From Membranipora membranacea (lineage: Eukaryota; Bryozoa; Gymnolaemata; Cheilostomatida; Membraniporidae), in contig OU612065.1 in the NCBI GenBank assembly GCA_914767715.1, positions 5,272,001-5,336,000 on the forward strand: a stretch of 64,000 bases of DNA. Direction: 5' to 3'. Positions 36,510-47,321 of the stretch are shown one piece after another. Every line of letters starts with the position of its first letter. The stretch's first letter is position 1. The notes beneath the pieces were generated by a model. It saw only the letters and a list, made by a program, of their open reading frames with translations. It did no database searches and was not told the DNA's origin. The position numbers were made by a program, and so were the translations under genes.

Positions 36510-37652
36510 AACATGGGTATGTTTGGTAAAGGAAACGTCAACTCAAATGGGGAAGAACTCCTAATGTTCTGCCAGCGAAACGACCTAGTAATTACCAACC
36601 CACTCTATCAGCACCAACTCGGACATGTTGCCACCTGGAAAAGTCCATACCGAAATCTGATGGGTAAGGAAGACAACATGAAAGAGGAAATCAGCCTGCA
36701 GCAGAGTTGGAACAACATTGTAGATGCAAGCCGAGAGGCAGCGACCGAGAGGCAGCGACCGAGAGGCAGCGACCGAGAGGCAGCGATAGAGAGGCAGCGA
36801 TAGAGAGGCAGCGATAGAGAGGCAGCGATAGAGAGGCAGCGATAGAGAGGCAGCGATAGAGAGGCAGCGATAGAGAGGCAGCGATAGAGAGGCAGCGATA
36901 TAGAGGCAGCGATAGAGAGGCAGCGATAGAGAGGCAGCGATAGAGACCCTAGGCTACGACAAAAGAAAGCAGAGCACAAACCGAGTAGTGAAAAAACTAT
37001 CTGAAGAACAGAAAAAGCTGGGGACACTCGTCAACACTACAAGAAGAGAAATATCAACGACTAAACGATCATATAGCAGAGATCGAACAATCTAAAGATG
37101 ACACAACTCGAATGAAAGCAATAAGAGCAATACAATCTACCACAGCACCTCCACCACTAGTAATTAACACCACAGATGGAATTACAGCAACTCCGGAACA
37201 ACTTGATATAGTTACAGATTTCTTTAAATCAAACTTCACTGTAGAAAACATCCCAAATCTTCCCAACATCCCTCCTGTAAAGATGAGCAGAGAATTTACA
37301 AGAAATGAAATCCTAGCAGCTGTGAGGTTCCTACGGAACAGCAAAAGTTCAGTGGCAGATGAACTGAAGGCAGGACAACTCAAACATGGACCTGATGTGA
37401 TTCATAGCCAGATTGCCGACATTCTTATTACCATCGCCAAAACAGGACAGTACCCAAAAGCCTGGCAAACCCAAATGCCCTCCCCCCCCCCAGCAGTCTG
37501 TGCCCCATCATACTTCTGTCTATCCTAAGAAAGATTCTTAACATCTGTCTCCTTACACGCATGTCACAGAAAATAGACAAAGAAATACCTATCACCCAAG
37601 CAGCGTAGCGTAGTGGAAGAAGTACCACCGAACAAGTCTTCACAATGAAGAA
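36510..37652 (+). mobile_element. Degenerate LINE with endonuclease and reverse-transcriptase segments
   Basis: At 36513-36730 the frame reads GNVNSNGEELLMFCQRNDLV and on, matching the C-terminal part of an APE-type endonuclease (the GN.NdNG..LL.FC..n.LvItNT block). At 37112-37480 a second frame carries the start of a reverse transcriptase (EILAAVRFLRNSKSS, then GQLKHGPDVI). After a C run near 37483 the frame shifts, and the next frame continues LCPIILLSILRKILNIC and TTEQVFTMK. Tandem repeats interrupt it at 36733-36942. There are frame breaks and no catalytic YxDD, so the copy is dead. It differs from the LINE tail at 1-453 and looks RTE-like or similar; the clade is an inference. Confidence 0.8.
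36733..36942. repeat. 14-bp minisatellite, 15 copies, inside the LINE remnant
   Basis: The unit is GAGAGGCAGCGATA. The first three copies end in CC and the next twelve in TA, with one base variant near 36901. The array separates the endonuclease-like part of the LINE from its linker. Because the unit is not a multiple of three, the array reads as different short peptides in each frame; long minus-strand open frames here are artefacts. Confidence 0.95.
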
Positions 37653-37653
37653 T

Positions 37654-37799
37654 GAATCTGGGCATTAAAAGGAGCAGGGGGCAAGCTATTCCCCGCATTG
37701 AATCTGGGCATTAAAAGGAGCAGGAGGCAAGCTATTCCCCGCATTGAATCTGGGCATTAAAAGGAGCAGGGGGCAAGCTATTCCCCGCATTGAATCTGG
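37654..37799. repeat. 46-bp tandem repeat, three full copies
   Basis: Units start GAATCTGGGCATTAAAAGGA at 37654, 37700 and 37746, with a partial fourth at 37792 that diverges after GAATCTGGG. The array directly abuts the broken end of the LINE reverse-transcriptase fragment. Confidence 0.95.
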
Positions 37800-38812
37800 G
37801 TCACTCTGCGAAGGGCCGGGGCCCTCCTTGCATGCTCAGCCTGCCCCGCATTGTGAAATCATGTCTGAATTGATGCATTATTATTGTCTCTATTATCATC
37901 ACTATGGAGGCCAAGATTTGGTTTTAGTGTTATGTCCCAGTTTTAAATTTTAAGGTGATAAATAAAGAATATTACAAGGGCTTAGGTTGGGGTACACTCA
38001 ACGGCTCTTTTTTCAATCATAAGTGCCATCTATTCATTCCAGATTTTTCAGTTAACATGATCGGTTTGAGTCAAGTTGTTGCATCCCCCCGTGCAACGAT
38101 GCTGTGATGAACTGTTCACCTGAGAACATGAGGTGTTATAAATTTCATCATTTGACTGTTATTTTAGTTTATTTTAGTTTACGGGTAGAGTTGGATAAGG
38201 GTAAGAGCTAAGAATCAATTCATGACGTGTGGTTAATGGCTGTATATAGGTGGAAGGATTTCTCATCCCGGTGAAGTCCAACTGAAAAATGTCGCTTGAA
38301 TGTTACACATATCTCAGCATTTTTATTAATTATTTTGCACAGACAGTTTGTTCAAACATACAAAGTTATACCAAATATACACCATTGTATTATGATATGT
38401 AAATATTGCCAAGTAGCCAAAGTACTCTATATCACTGATAATTTGATAAAATAAAACTATATATATATATATCTGTGTTGCGCCTTGAAATCACATGTTT
38501 GTAAAGAAACAAAGTGAGGGGCGTAACTCCCAAATGGTGTAGTACATGTTGTTTATTCCAGGCCAGTGAGAACTTTTGAACAAACGCAGATCACACATCT
38601 ATCATAGCAGATTCTTTCACTTGAAATAAGTTCATTTTTTGGATATGTAATGAAATACAAGATGGATATTACATTTATATCTTCCGGACGGTAAAAATCC
38701 TATGTCACCTGTATGATAAGGGGCAGTAAGAAAAGCCATGGTGTTCACTGCAGGCCTTTTCTGAACCTAACTTTATATATTGTTAATATAAAAATGTAAA
38801 AACTCTAGAGAG
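37800..38812. other. Spacer between the LINE remnant and the DENND11 3' end
   Basis: No coding sequence was recognised. Duplicated TATTTTAGTT lies near 38160-38180 and a TA run near 38460-38472. The 3' untranslated region of the minus-strand DENND11 gene probably covers the right part. Confidence 0.5.
38552..38557 (-). terminator. Candidate polyadenylation signal of the DENND11 homologue
   Basis: TTTATT on the plus strand gives AATAAA on the minus strand about 256 bp past the stop codon. Another lies at 38322-38327. Confidence 0.4.
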
Positions 38813-41800
38813 CTAACCAGGTAGACATTCACATAAACTACAGCTGCCCACAGATATATCCAGATTCACACTGTCTAGTAATTCATTAATGAATGCCGAG
38901 TCACTGATATCCAGTCCCATCGCTCTTATTCTGTTAAAGGGGAGACTCGTCTCATCATTAGCTGTCAGGCGATTCAGTTCATCAGCTATAGCTCGATTTA
39001 GTTCCGCAAAGTATGAAAAGAAGTTGTCTTCTACTGTCATAGGATTGTCATCACAGGATACAGGTTGGCTAAAAAGCAATAAATCTGATGCGTTAATTAC
39101 AACCCTAATTCTCACATAACCAGTCATCATTAAGTATATAAGCGTTAGACATAAATTCACAAGTCACAAAATCAGATAATATCATCACCAAGAACATATT
39201 GTGGCACAAACTGTCCCTCTATACTCAAGTATTGATCAGTTAATACACTTCTTCCTGTTCATCTCATATATCATCTTTTGAGTAGAGGGTTTGGATGTTT
39301 GGGAGCAACTATCGCACTTAAATTTGTCTTCTCATCTCGAATGGGCGGAGAGCTCTCCATAAGGAAGGTATTTTGCCCGGGTAATCAGGGAGAGTATTCC
39401 TACCTCCCTCATAACAGAGATTCTCACCTCAGGATTGAGAGTAGATGACTCAGTCTTAGTTTATCTCCATTTGTCGGCTTCAATATTGATTTCATACGCG
39501 TAGTGGTGATGCTTACATTAAAGTTATCTATATAAACATCATAGATAGAGGTCTTTGTCTCAAACACCTTCTCTGTTGTACCTGTAAATATGAGCACAAC
39601 ATCTGATTTGGTGACTTTTTGAATAGATCTGCATGTGATGTAATGAGATAATATTATGTTATATTTCTCTATTAAAATGGTAATACCAGGATTAAAAAAT
39701 GTGTAAAAACATTGTAATTGTTCAGATTTTTGTGGCTCCAATTGAGTTCAGATATGTCTAGGGAAGCTACTCTTTCCACCGCCACATACAACGGCAAGGT
39801 CAACCAGAGGGACGCCTTCTAAAAAAATCATATGTCATTTATCACTTCGCGATCATATCGCGAGACCTAGTGTGAAATACCATACTGACAAATTGTTAGA
39901 CAAAGTTCATATCAACTAATCAACTTATCTCAATTTGCTTGTCACATTCTTTTTATAATAATGGAAGGAGAGGGGGGGGGGGGAATGTTGAATTTGTTTC
40001 ATATCAGCCATCTTATAATGAAACGATCACAGGCTTTGGAGTAAAACCCAAACCATAGAGCTAAAACCAAAATCTGTTCAAGTTCTCAGTAGCAGCGTTT
40101 GGGCAATGATCAGTGTATTGGGGTGGTAATTGGTCAGAAAAGCAAAATGATCAGATGAGTAAAGTCCTACTACTGAAATATCACAATATTCAAATTAAAC
40201 TGCTGCCATCCCGGATCTCAATTCACAACTCAAACCATTACTTACAAAATCTCTGAATTAAACATTATGAAATATGTGATAAATAAGTAGCATAGCAGAC
40301 TCACAAGCTATATAAGAGACTTGTCTGGATAAGACATCACAGTCAGCAATATTAACAAAGAAGAATGGTATACAGATATTACTTCTTAATCTGTCTGATG
40401 ATGTCATCATGAGATCAGAACATCGCACTAAAATCATAAAAGATCACAATGATCATCAGCTGACAGCTAAAACGTGCTTCACTGACGATACCCAGACAAC
40501 TGATAGAACTGAGAAATGGGTCAAATATGCAGTGACATCCCACATATAGAAACTGTTCATAAATTATCATGTATTATATTTTACATTACAAAGGTTACAA
40601 GTTTTCTGTATGTAAGAACGCATTTAGTTGAAGGTTCTGTGATACAATATTGTTGATGGGGGACATCTGGATATAGACCATGTGCAACTGAGTAAATGCT
40701 GAAAAAAGGACCATGCATCATATTGTGTATTGGCTGAGATACCTGGTTAACTACAATGATTTTAAAAATATGAATTGTGGTATAAATAAACTAATTTTAA
40801 GTATGTATCAAGTATGTAATATACCGACCTATATGACAAAGCTCAGCAGCTGGCGGCTGTCCATAAAACATGATTCTCTTCTGAAGTATCATAGCCTTCC
40901 ATACAGTGAATATAGAGGGTCCCAGTTTATGCAGCAGGTGTTCAAAATATCGACCAGGGTAACTCATCTACAATACAACAGTTTTCTACAAATTCAAACT
41001 GTGATTTAATGGCCTATGCTACACCAGATTCGATCCAGTAAGCCTACATATCCGGTGGCTGTCATACAGACGCAAGACATGCTTCAGCTAGAGGGTTTGT
41101 AACACTAAATCAAGGCATATTGGATCTAAGTTAATCTAGGCCTATCCCTGTGAAGAGACAGATTGAATAAATGAGTGCACAGGTATTCAATATTACATAA
41201 TCATATTTGTTGCAAGAATGCCAGACTACTTTCACAGTGATGTCAGTGTCAGGGCACATGTACTATACCCTGTAACCTGACCGCTGCTGTACCTGTACTT
41301 GTATTAGCAGTCAACAATTGGTAATAGCTGCTGAGGAGACACTGTGCTTCTGATCACACCAGTAGCAGTACATTATATTAGCCTGGGCACCCCAGACAGC
41401 CTGCCCAGGCTAACGTCATACACTGGGGTAATATTATTTACCCAAACACCTCTTCAATCATAAGAATATAATCATATAGAACCGAGTGCATGTTTCTCAT
41501 ATATGACTTTTTAATATAACAATATAAAATAATATACATACTTATACGTATACTTACATCAGAAAGAGAAGTATAGTGAGGAGTCATGTTATCACTCCCA
41601 GACCACAACTCATAGTACTGCAGTAACTGAGAATAATCTGTGGGATTGTCCAGTAAGTGTCTGTAACAAAATCAGATATGACTTATCATCTCAAAATCAG
41701 ATACGAGTGATCACCACTCGGGTGTTTGTGAAGGCTATTTTAGATCACTTGCTTGTGGTCATCACCAGCTGATGCTGTTTCCAGAAGAATATTCTACTCA

Positions 41801-44331
41801 ATCTCAGACATAATTTTGTATGATACAGAAGCGATAAATAACGGTGATACCTAATAATACCAGCAGGTGTATTGGGTAATAGTTAAGATTAACTGAAATT
41901 AGAGAGAGGCAAAGCCACGGTCTCTGGTAGTCAGATACTTTGTCAGGTGGGATTTTAATTTGAACCGGATATGCAGACTTCACACTGCGCAGGAAGAAAT
42001 CACAGCAGCAAACATTCCTCACCTCACCAATTCAACCAATTTAGGCTTGTGGATATGCAGTAAATCATAGTGCTGAGATAAGACCCCCACAGATTTCATT
42101 CTAGCTCCTCTCTCTTTAGTGCTATCAACAGTCAGTTTTGCGTAGGAGGCAACTCCATATAAGTCTGCGTCGTACAGGTATCTACAAAGTACAAAGTGTG
42201 TAATTATACAAACAGATGTGCATCAAATCTCATCTAGTATGCGTCTTAGTATACCTTATCATTGCAGTTGTTTAGTTAGATCACATGTTTGCTTGTACTG
42301 TCACACTGCTTTGTAGGCCTTTCATTAGCTTGTTACAGTGCTACCAGCATTGACATGAATGCAGGTGATACTGTAATATACAATATATGGGTGATACTGT
42401 AATATACAATATATGGAGATCAAACTTGCTAATTAAAACTAGGTCTACCAGCATTGTGCTACCAGCCGACGGATTATGTTGATATTATGAACATTGCTGT
42501 GATAGTTATTTTATACGAAGTATGCCCAGATTATAAATCTGAGGAGCTATGCTATCAAACCCCTCTACATTAGTTGTGGTATGTCGATGCCCTCTCACAT
42601 CTATAGGTTCATAATATGACTGTTGTTTCATTTCCAACTTGCGACCTTATTTTAGACTTCAGCCCAGATAATCCATACATTAGGATGGTGGTGAGAATTT
42701 GGAATATATCAATTCAGTTTTGTAATTTCTCGAATACAATATACAATGGTCATAGGAGGAAAACTTAAGGGGAGAAAACTCTGTCTGCCTTGCAGATAAT
42801 CCATTTTTTTGCATTCCTCAACAATTTTAAGCTCAACTTACTGCTGCATATTACTTACACCATATCACGCTGGAGATTGTGTGCTCCACTGGGCAAAGCT
42901 TTAAACTCCAATCCAGCCAGCTGGTCCTTCATAAACTCTGGCTTGCACCATTCTATGATGTTTCCTGAAAATACAATCACTCCATATTTACAAAACTCGT
43001 GAATCTTGGGCTGACTTCAAAATAGCAAAAAATGTTGGCAGGATTCATTTTGATTTCAACTTTTTCATCAGCTCGGGGGAGCAAAAAAATATGCCAAGAA
43101 GGTAAAACCAGTGAGTTCCTTGCCGTGCTTCTTTTTTTTAAGTCACCCTGTTGTTTTGCCGAGCAATATGCTATGAGTGTGTTGGGAACCACTCAATAAA
43201 ATGAGAGACCTTTTGAGCCAGATATTCGCCATTGCGTCGTTAATTTTCTCTCTTCCAAAATTTTTCTATCAAACAGTGATCAATTCGGGAATGAGACCTC
43301 TTACAGGGTGAGGAACGCCTTTTGTTGAATGGAATGAGCTTAGGTATCAGGTATCGTTCGGAAACACTTTCTGATTAAATCTCATATCATCTCATACATA
43401 TGATGGATATATAATATGTTCTCATATATAGATGGAATCTCACATCATCTTATATAAAAAACCCCACGGTGGCTCCTAATGAAACTTTGTCATCTCATGG
43501 ATATGTGCAAAGTATAGATTCAGTCAGGAGTGGTCTAATGGTTAAGGATGTGGACTTGTGATCGGTGAGGTCCAGGTTCAATTCCAAGCGCCGGCTGTCA
43601 ATCTTGATTTGGTACTGGCGCGCCATTCTTTCTAGCCAGGTCCTTGCAAACGGGACTAAGAATACGGGATGTCCACTGTGTGTTTGCACACCCCACATGC
43701 AGTCAAAAGATCCTCCTCTGCCTCTTCGGTAAAAAGAGCAGCCGGCAAGGGTATAGGGCGCGGCTTGAGTACTATGGGTCCTTGTAACTGTACTCTAGAG
43801 GGGATAACCCTCTCTGCAAAGAAGACTTAGACTTAGTATAGATTCATATATTTCCAGATGCCTGTGCTTATTCATTAGGCAGCTGAAGAATACAAGTATG
43901 TGTACTGTACAAATACCCACACAGAGCTATCAAGATAACTAAACAAGACAAAAAAGAAAAGAGTTTGTTTGTTTTCTGCTCAGTAAACATGCTTGCAAGC
44001 CCAAACTGCCTATCGGACAGGGTTGCCCCCATGAGCATATGGAGTTACAAGCATGTTTACTTTGCCCAAACAGTTTGGGGGATGGTTGATCATGGACATT
44101 GGCAATGTATGCATGCTTGTAACTTAAGATGCCCTTGTCACCAGTAGTCTTTCAAAACTCACCATGTTTAGTGTCAAAAGCAACCACAAAAATTGCTCTT
44201 ATACCAAGTCTTTCTTTGATTTTGGGCACATGTCTAGCCCTGACATCCAGAGCATATCTGGCTGAACTAGATCTCACTTCATCAGTAGCTATCAGTGGCT
44301 CACTCTCTGTTGAATGGTCTGAATCTGCCAT
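38813..44331 (-). CDS. DENND11: DENN domain-containing protein 11 (LCHN) homologue
   Basis: Exons in transcript order (minus strand): 44331-44163, 42964-42859, 42181-42023, 41660-41558, 40967-40829, 40427-40305, 39581-39428, 39068-38813. Phases agree, giving 402 aa (human about 455). Matching blocks: IFVVAFDTKHGNIIEWC, GLEFKALPSGAHNLQ, ERGARMKSVGVLS, the VWKAMILQKRIMFYG strand-helix of the DENN core, PFFFVNIAD, CTTEKVFETK followed by YDVYIDNFNV, and a C-terminal RAMGLDISDSAFINELL segment. The vertebrate protein has a longer low-complexity N-terminus and an extra loop before the DENN core, which accounts for the shorter length here. DENN proteins are usually guanine-nucleotide exchange factors for Rab GTPases; LCHN's own substrate is not established, so trafficking is inferred. 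The gene is tail-to-tail with PHKB; intron 1 carries an intact SINE. Confidence 0.93.
41378..41413. repeat. Perfect 12-bp inverted repeat (hairpin) in a DENND11 intron
   Basis: TTAGCCTGGGCA at 41378-41389 is the exact reverse complement of TGCCCAGGCTAA at 41402-41413, with a 12-base spacer. It lies between exons 4 and 3 of the DENND11 homologue's neighbourhood on the template (upstream of 41558). Function is unknown. Confidence 0.8.
42364..42415. repeat. Two-copy 26-bp exact tandem repeat in DENND11 intron 2
   Basis: GGTGATACTGTAATATACAA plus ATATATG is present at 42364-42389 and again at 42390-42415 without change, indicating a recent duplication. Confidence 0.9.
43523..43834 (+). mobile_element. 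tRNA-derived SINE with 12-bp target-site duplication
   Basis: The element has an RNA polymerase III A box (TGGTCTAATGG, 43531-43541) and B box (GGTTCAATTCC, 43575-43585) at tRNA-like spacing. An unrelated body of about 230 bp follows, and the 3' end is a short tandem tail, GACTTAGACTTAG. It is flanked by an exact direct repeat AGTATAGATTCA (43511-43522 and 43835-43846), the expected target-site duplication. The putative anticodon loop TTGTGAT contains GTG, so a histidine-type tRNA ancestor is possible; this is only an inference. It sits in intron 1 of the minus-strand DENND11 gene, in the opposite orientation. It is a mobile element rather than a functional tRNA gene, because the acceptor stem cannot pair. 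Confidence 0.88.
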
Positions 44332-47321
44332 ATTTCATCCAATTTCCATAGATAACAGCTGCTGTGTTTTGGTTCTTCCTTATGTGTATCCGGTTTAGAG
44401 ACCACACCCATTCTAGTAGAAAGTGGGTGGTCCTCCTATGTTTCAAATACAAAGTAGGCGTGGTTTAATCACAGGAGCACCTGTTGTACATTGCCATCAT
44501 ACTGAGGGCTGAGGATAACTGTGCAGGGCAAATCAATTTCAGTACATTTGGCAAGGACAGTGTTTCATTGGACTTTTTAACCAAAAAAATGAAGTGAATT
44601 GTTTCATGTTGTCTACAATATAGAGGATATAGTTATTGCTGTATAACTGCATATATGCTGCTCAGCAAAAAAGGTAAGGGGGTGTATGCAAAGAGAATTG
44701 AGCTCACTCTTGAATTTGAGGCAAGTAGTGCCCCTAGTGCAAAAGGCTGGCTACCTCATAGCCATAACCAACTATAGTCTCATTTCTTCCTTGCTTGCCA
44801 AACTATATAATATATGACATATCCTTGTAATTGTGACCTTCATCATAATGGTATGCTAATTGACCATGTACAAGGGGTGTATACTGGATAACAACTATAA
44901 GGAAATGTGTTGTGTGCAATGAATGCGCCCAACTGTGTATTTCTCGCTTTAGACCTCTTTTGCGACATGTTTTTCTTAGTACTTGCAACACCCAAGCGTT
45001 GTTTGTTATTTATTGAAGGTACATGAGTTTGAGTTGGATATCGTGGCAGCGTTATCTACCTTGCCTACACACTTCAACCTTCGCACGTCCCGAAGTTATC
45101 ACTAGCTTCTAAGTAGTATCAGAGCAAGAAATTTATTAAAAAAATTATTAGTGATTTTGCAGGGAAAAAGTTCCGGAGTAGAATTTGATATCCTTTGAAT
45201 ATCTTGTGACAGCAATATACCCCGTAACATATCGCTACAAATAGTTTACCCTCGATTTTTTTGCGATGGTCTCATCACATAACCTTTACATTGCCTGATA
45301 ATTATAAGGTTTTATCAGATTATCAGACTTCTTGCTACCCCTTAAAATATCATCCTTCATCTACCTGTTCAAAGTATATATATATATAAATTCACATTAA
45401 GTGAAAACCTGGAAAGTTCTCTCAATCATATGCAAAAAAGATTGTTGGAAATGATAACAGTGTTTCGACTAATAGGTCACGTCCTAATACATGCATGTTA
45501 TGAATACATGAATGCCTCGGGTGGGTATCAAAGATTCATTGCTGTCAGAATATGTCATACATAAACAGGCAATCGCTCTGTGATTTTTGGTAGCTTGTCA
45601 GTTTATCAAGCTCAAACCATCCTGCCGCTTGCATAAACACCATGGCAACTGTCTTACTAATGATTCTAAAGGAATGCAATTGAGTTGTTAACGAAGCAGA
45701 CAACATTGTGTGAATAAGACATTTAATTATACAGTGTCATCATAGATCTATGTCATGTATGCTTTACTAGCTGAGATGTGTGAAGATTGCAGTCAGCGTC
45801 TGTTTGTGATTGTTTGCTGGTACCGGTCATTTTACATGTTAACAACCTGGCAGGACTGATAACATGATGAACTTTGAAGTAATTTGTCCTAATATTATCA
45901 GCGCAGACTGTGTGTTCAATCAGCCCACAAACTAAAGTATCAAATGGATAAGCGTTTTGTTGTCTGACACACACCTGTTGATAGGAGGGATTTGATGTAC
46001 AGCCGGAGCAAAATGGGGTCGCAATCATACACCATTAACACAGGCATTGATGTGTGAATGTGGGGAACGATATGCTAAGTCACTTTATCATTTTTTAACC
46101 AAGACATGGCCTAATAGTAGTCAGACAGTTCTGCTCTATTACTAAAAGATAGTCAGTGTTTGATGAGCATCACCTTTGTAAGTTAATTCAAATCGATAGT
46201 TAAGTTCAAGAGTCCACAAGAATAGATCACAAGAAAAAATGTGTACAAATTGTAGCTAGCCCTCAATAAGTGCCAGGCCTATGATATTGTCCTCGCATCC
46301 TAAACATGGTATTGTTAGCACTGGTCTACTAATGGGACTTTTTTTCGTAACATGAGGGTATTGTTGTTCACCCATGGCTGAGCATTCATTACCATTTTTT
46401 CGAGCTATCCCTTTATTGGTTCGCAGAAAGCCTTTTCCTTGATGAGTTACGGCCAGTTTGGTAGTTAAAACTGCTGTATTGAGGCCGGATATAAGTGATT
46501 ATTATATTATAGATGGATCAAACTTAAATTCTTGAGGTCACACCAAACCACCAATGTTTCAAAAGCTTCGTACTAATCTCCACCAATAAAGTTTTTTCAC
46601 TCTTCATTATTGCATTTCTGAATCACTATAACAGCTATTTAGCTAGCTGGAATTTGAGCCATAGTTATCACTGAGCTATAATATGATAATTAACTGGTTT
46701 TTCTCACCAATGTACACACTGGGGAGGCATCCAAGGAAAGCAAGAGTCAGCGTAGGCCTCAAAATTATTTGTTTGGGATTAATAGATTGACAGGTTATCC
46801 TGGGTCAATTTGCTGGTTTTTTTGTAAACAAAAATGATACTGTTGCAGCGTTTTCTTTATATCCCTGCTCAAAACCTGAGCAAAGGGTCTAATGCTTTCA
46901 AAAATACTTCAAATGGATATTAGAACAAAAGCTCATTGAAAGCTGATACAGCAAAGTCTAGTCTTGCACTGCCCTTCTATGGTTGTTTAAGTCATTGAAC
47001 CAATCAACAGTTTTGTTCTGAAAATTTGTGTGGATTATTTAGTGAGTGTGACAACCAAAGCAAAATCAGACAGACACATCCATGAGAAACATAAATTTTA
47101 CTTCTGAATTTTTTTTTTTTTGTACCCCTGAGCAGGGTACTGTTTATACAGGTAGAAAGTTTATCAGAACCGTATTGTAAAGTGGTTGGACGGGTGATAG
47201 TCATGTTCTTACTAAAGTTCACTTTAATTTAACTGTTGGTGTCAAAACTGACTTATTGAATTTTTATTTCTTTCCATTTGCAGAGTGGTGAAAATCTGAT
47301 CTCAAAGCGGAAAAACTCAGA
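44332..47321. other. Intergenic region between divergent DENND11 and the LRR gene
   Basis: About 3 kb between start codons; both promoters should be here. No coding exon was recognised on either strand. A splice acceptor at 47281-47283 shows that the LRR gene has a 5' untranslated exon somewhere upstream. Low-complexity content: a TA run near 45377-45388 and a T run near 47109-47121. Confidence 0.5.

Noticed and set aside
36608-37027. 139-codon minus-strand open frame with repeated Leu-Pro-Leu-Tyr-Arg units
   Set aside because: It is translation of the 14-bp minisatellite; low complexity, no homology expected.
39700-39822. Minus-strand frame reading LYVAVERVASLDIS, resembling part of the DENN core
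   Set aside because: The true exon for that part is 40427-40305, which matches better (PFFFVNIAD) and splices in phase to 39581 to give CTTEK.
43523-43600. tRNA gene
   Set aside because: A and B boxes are present but the acceptor stem does not pair, and the segment is the head of a 312-bp element with its own target duplication; it is a SINE.
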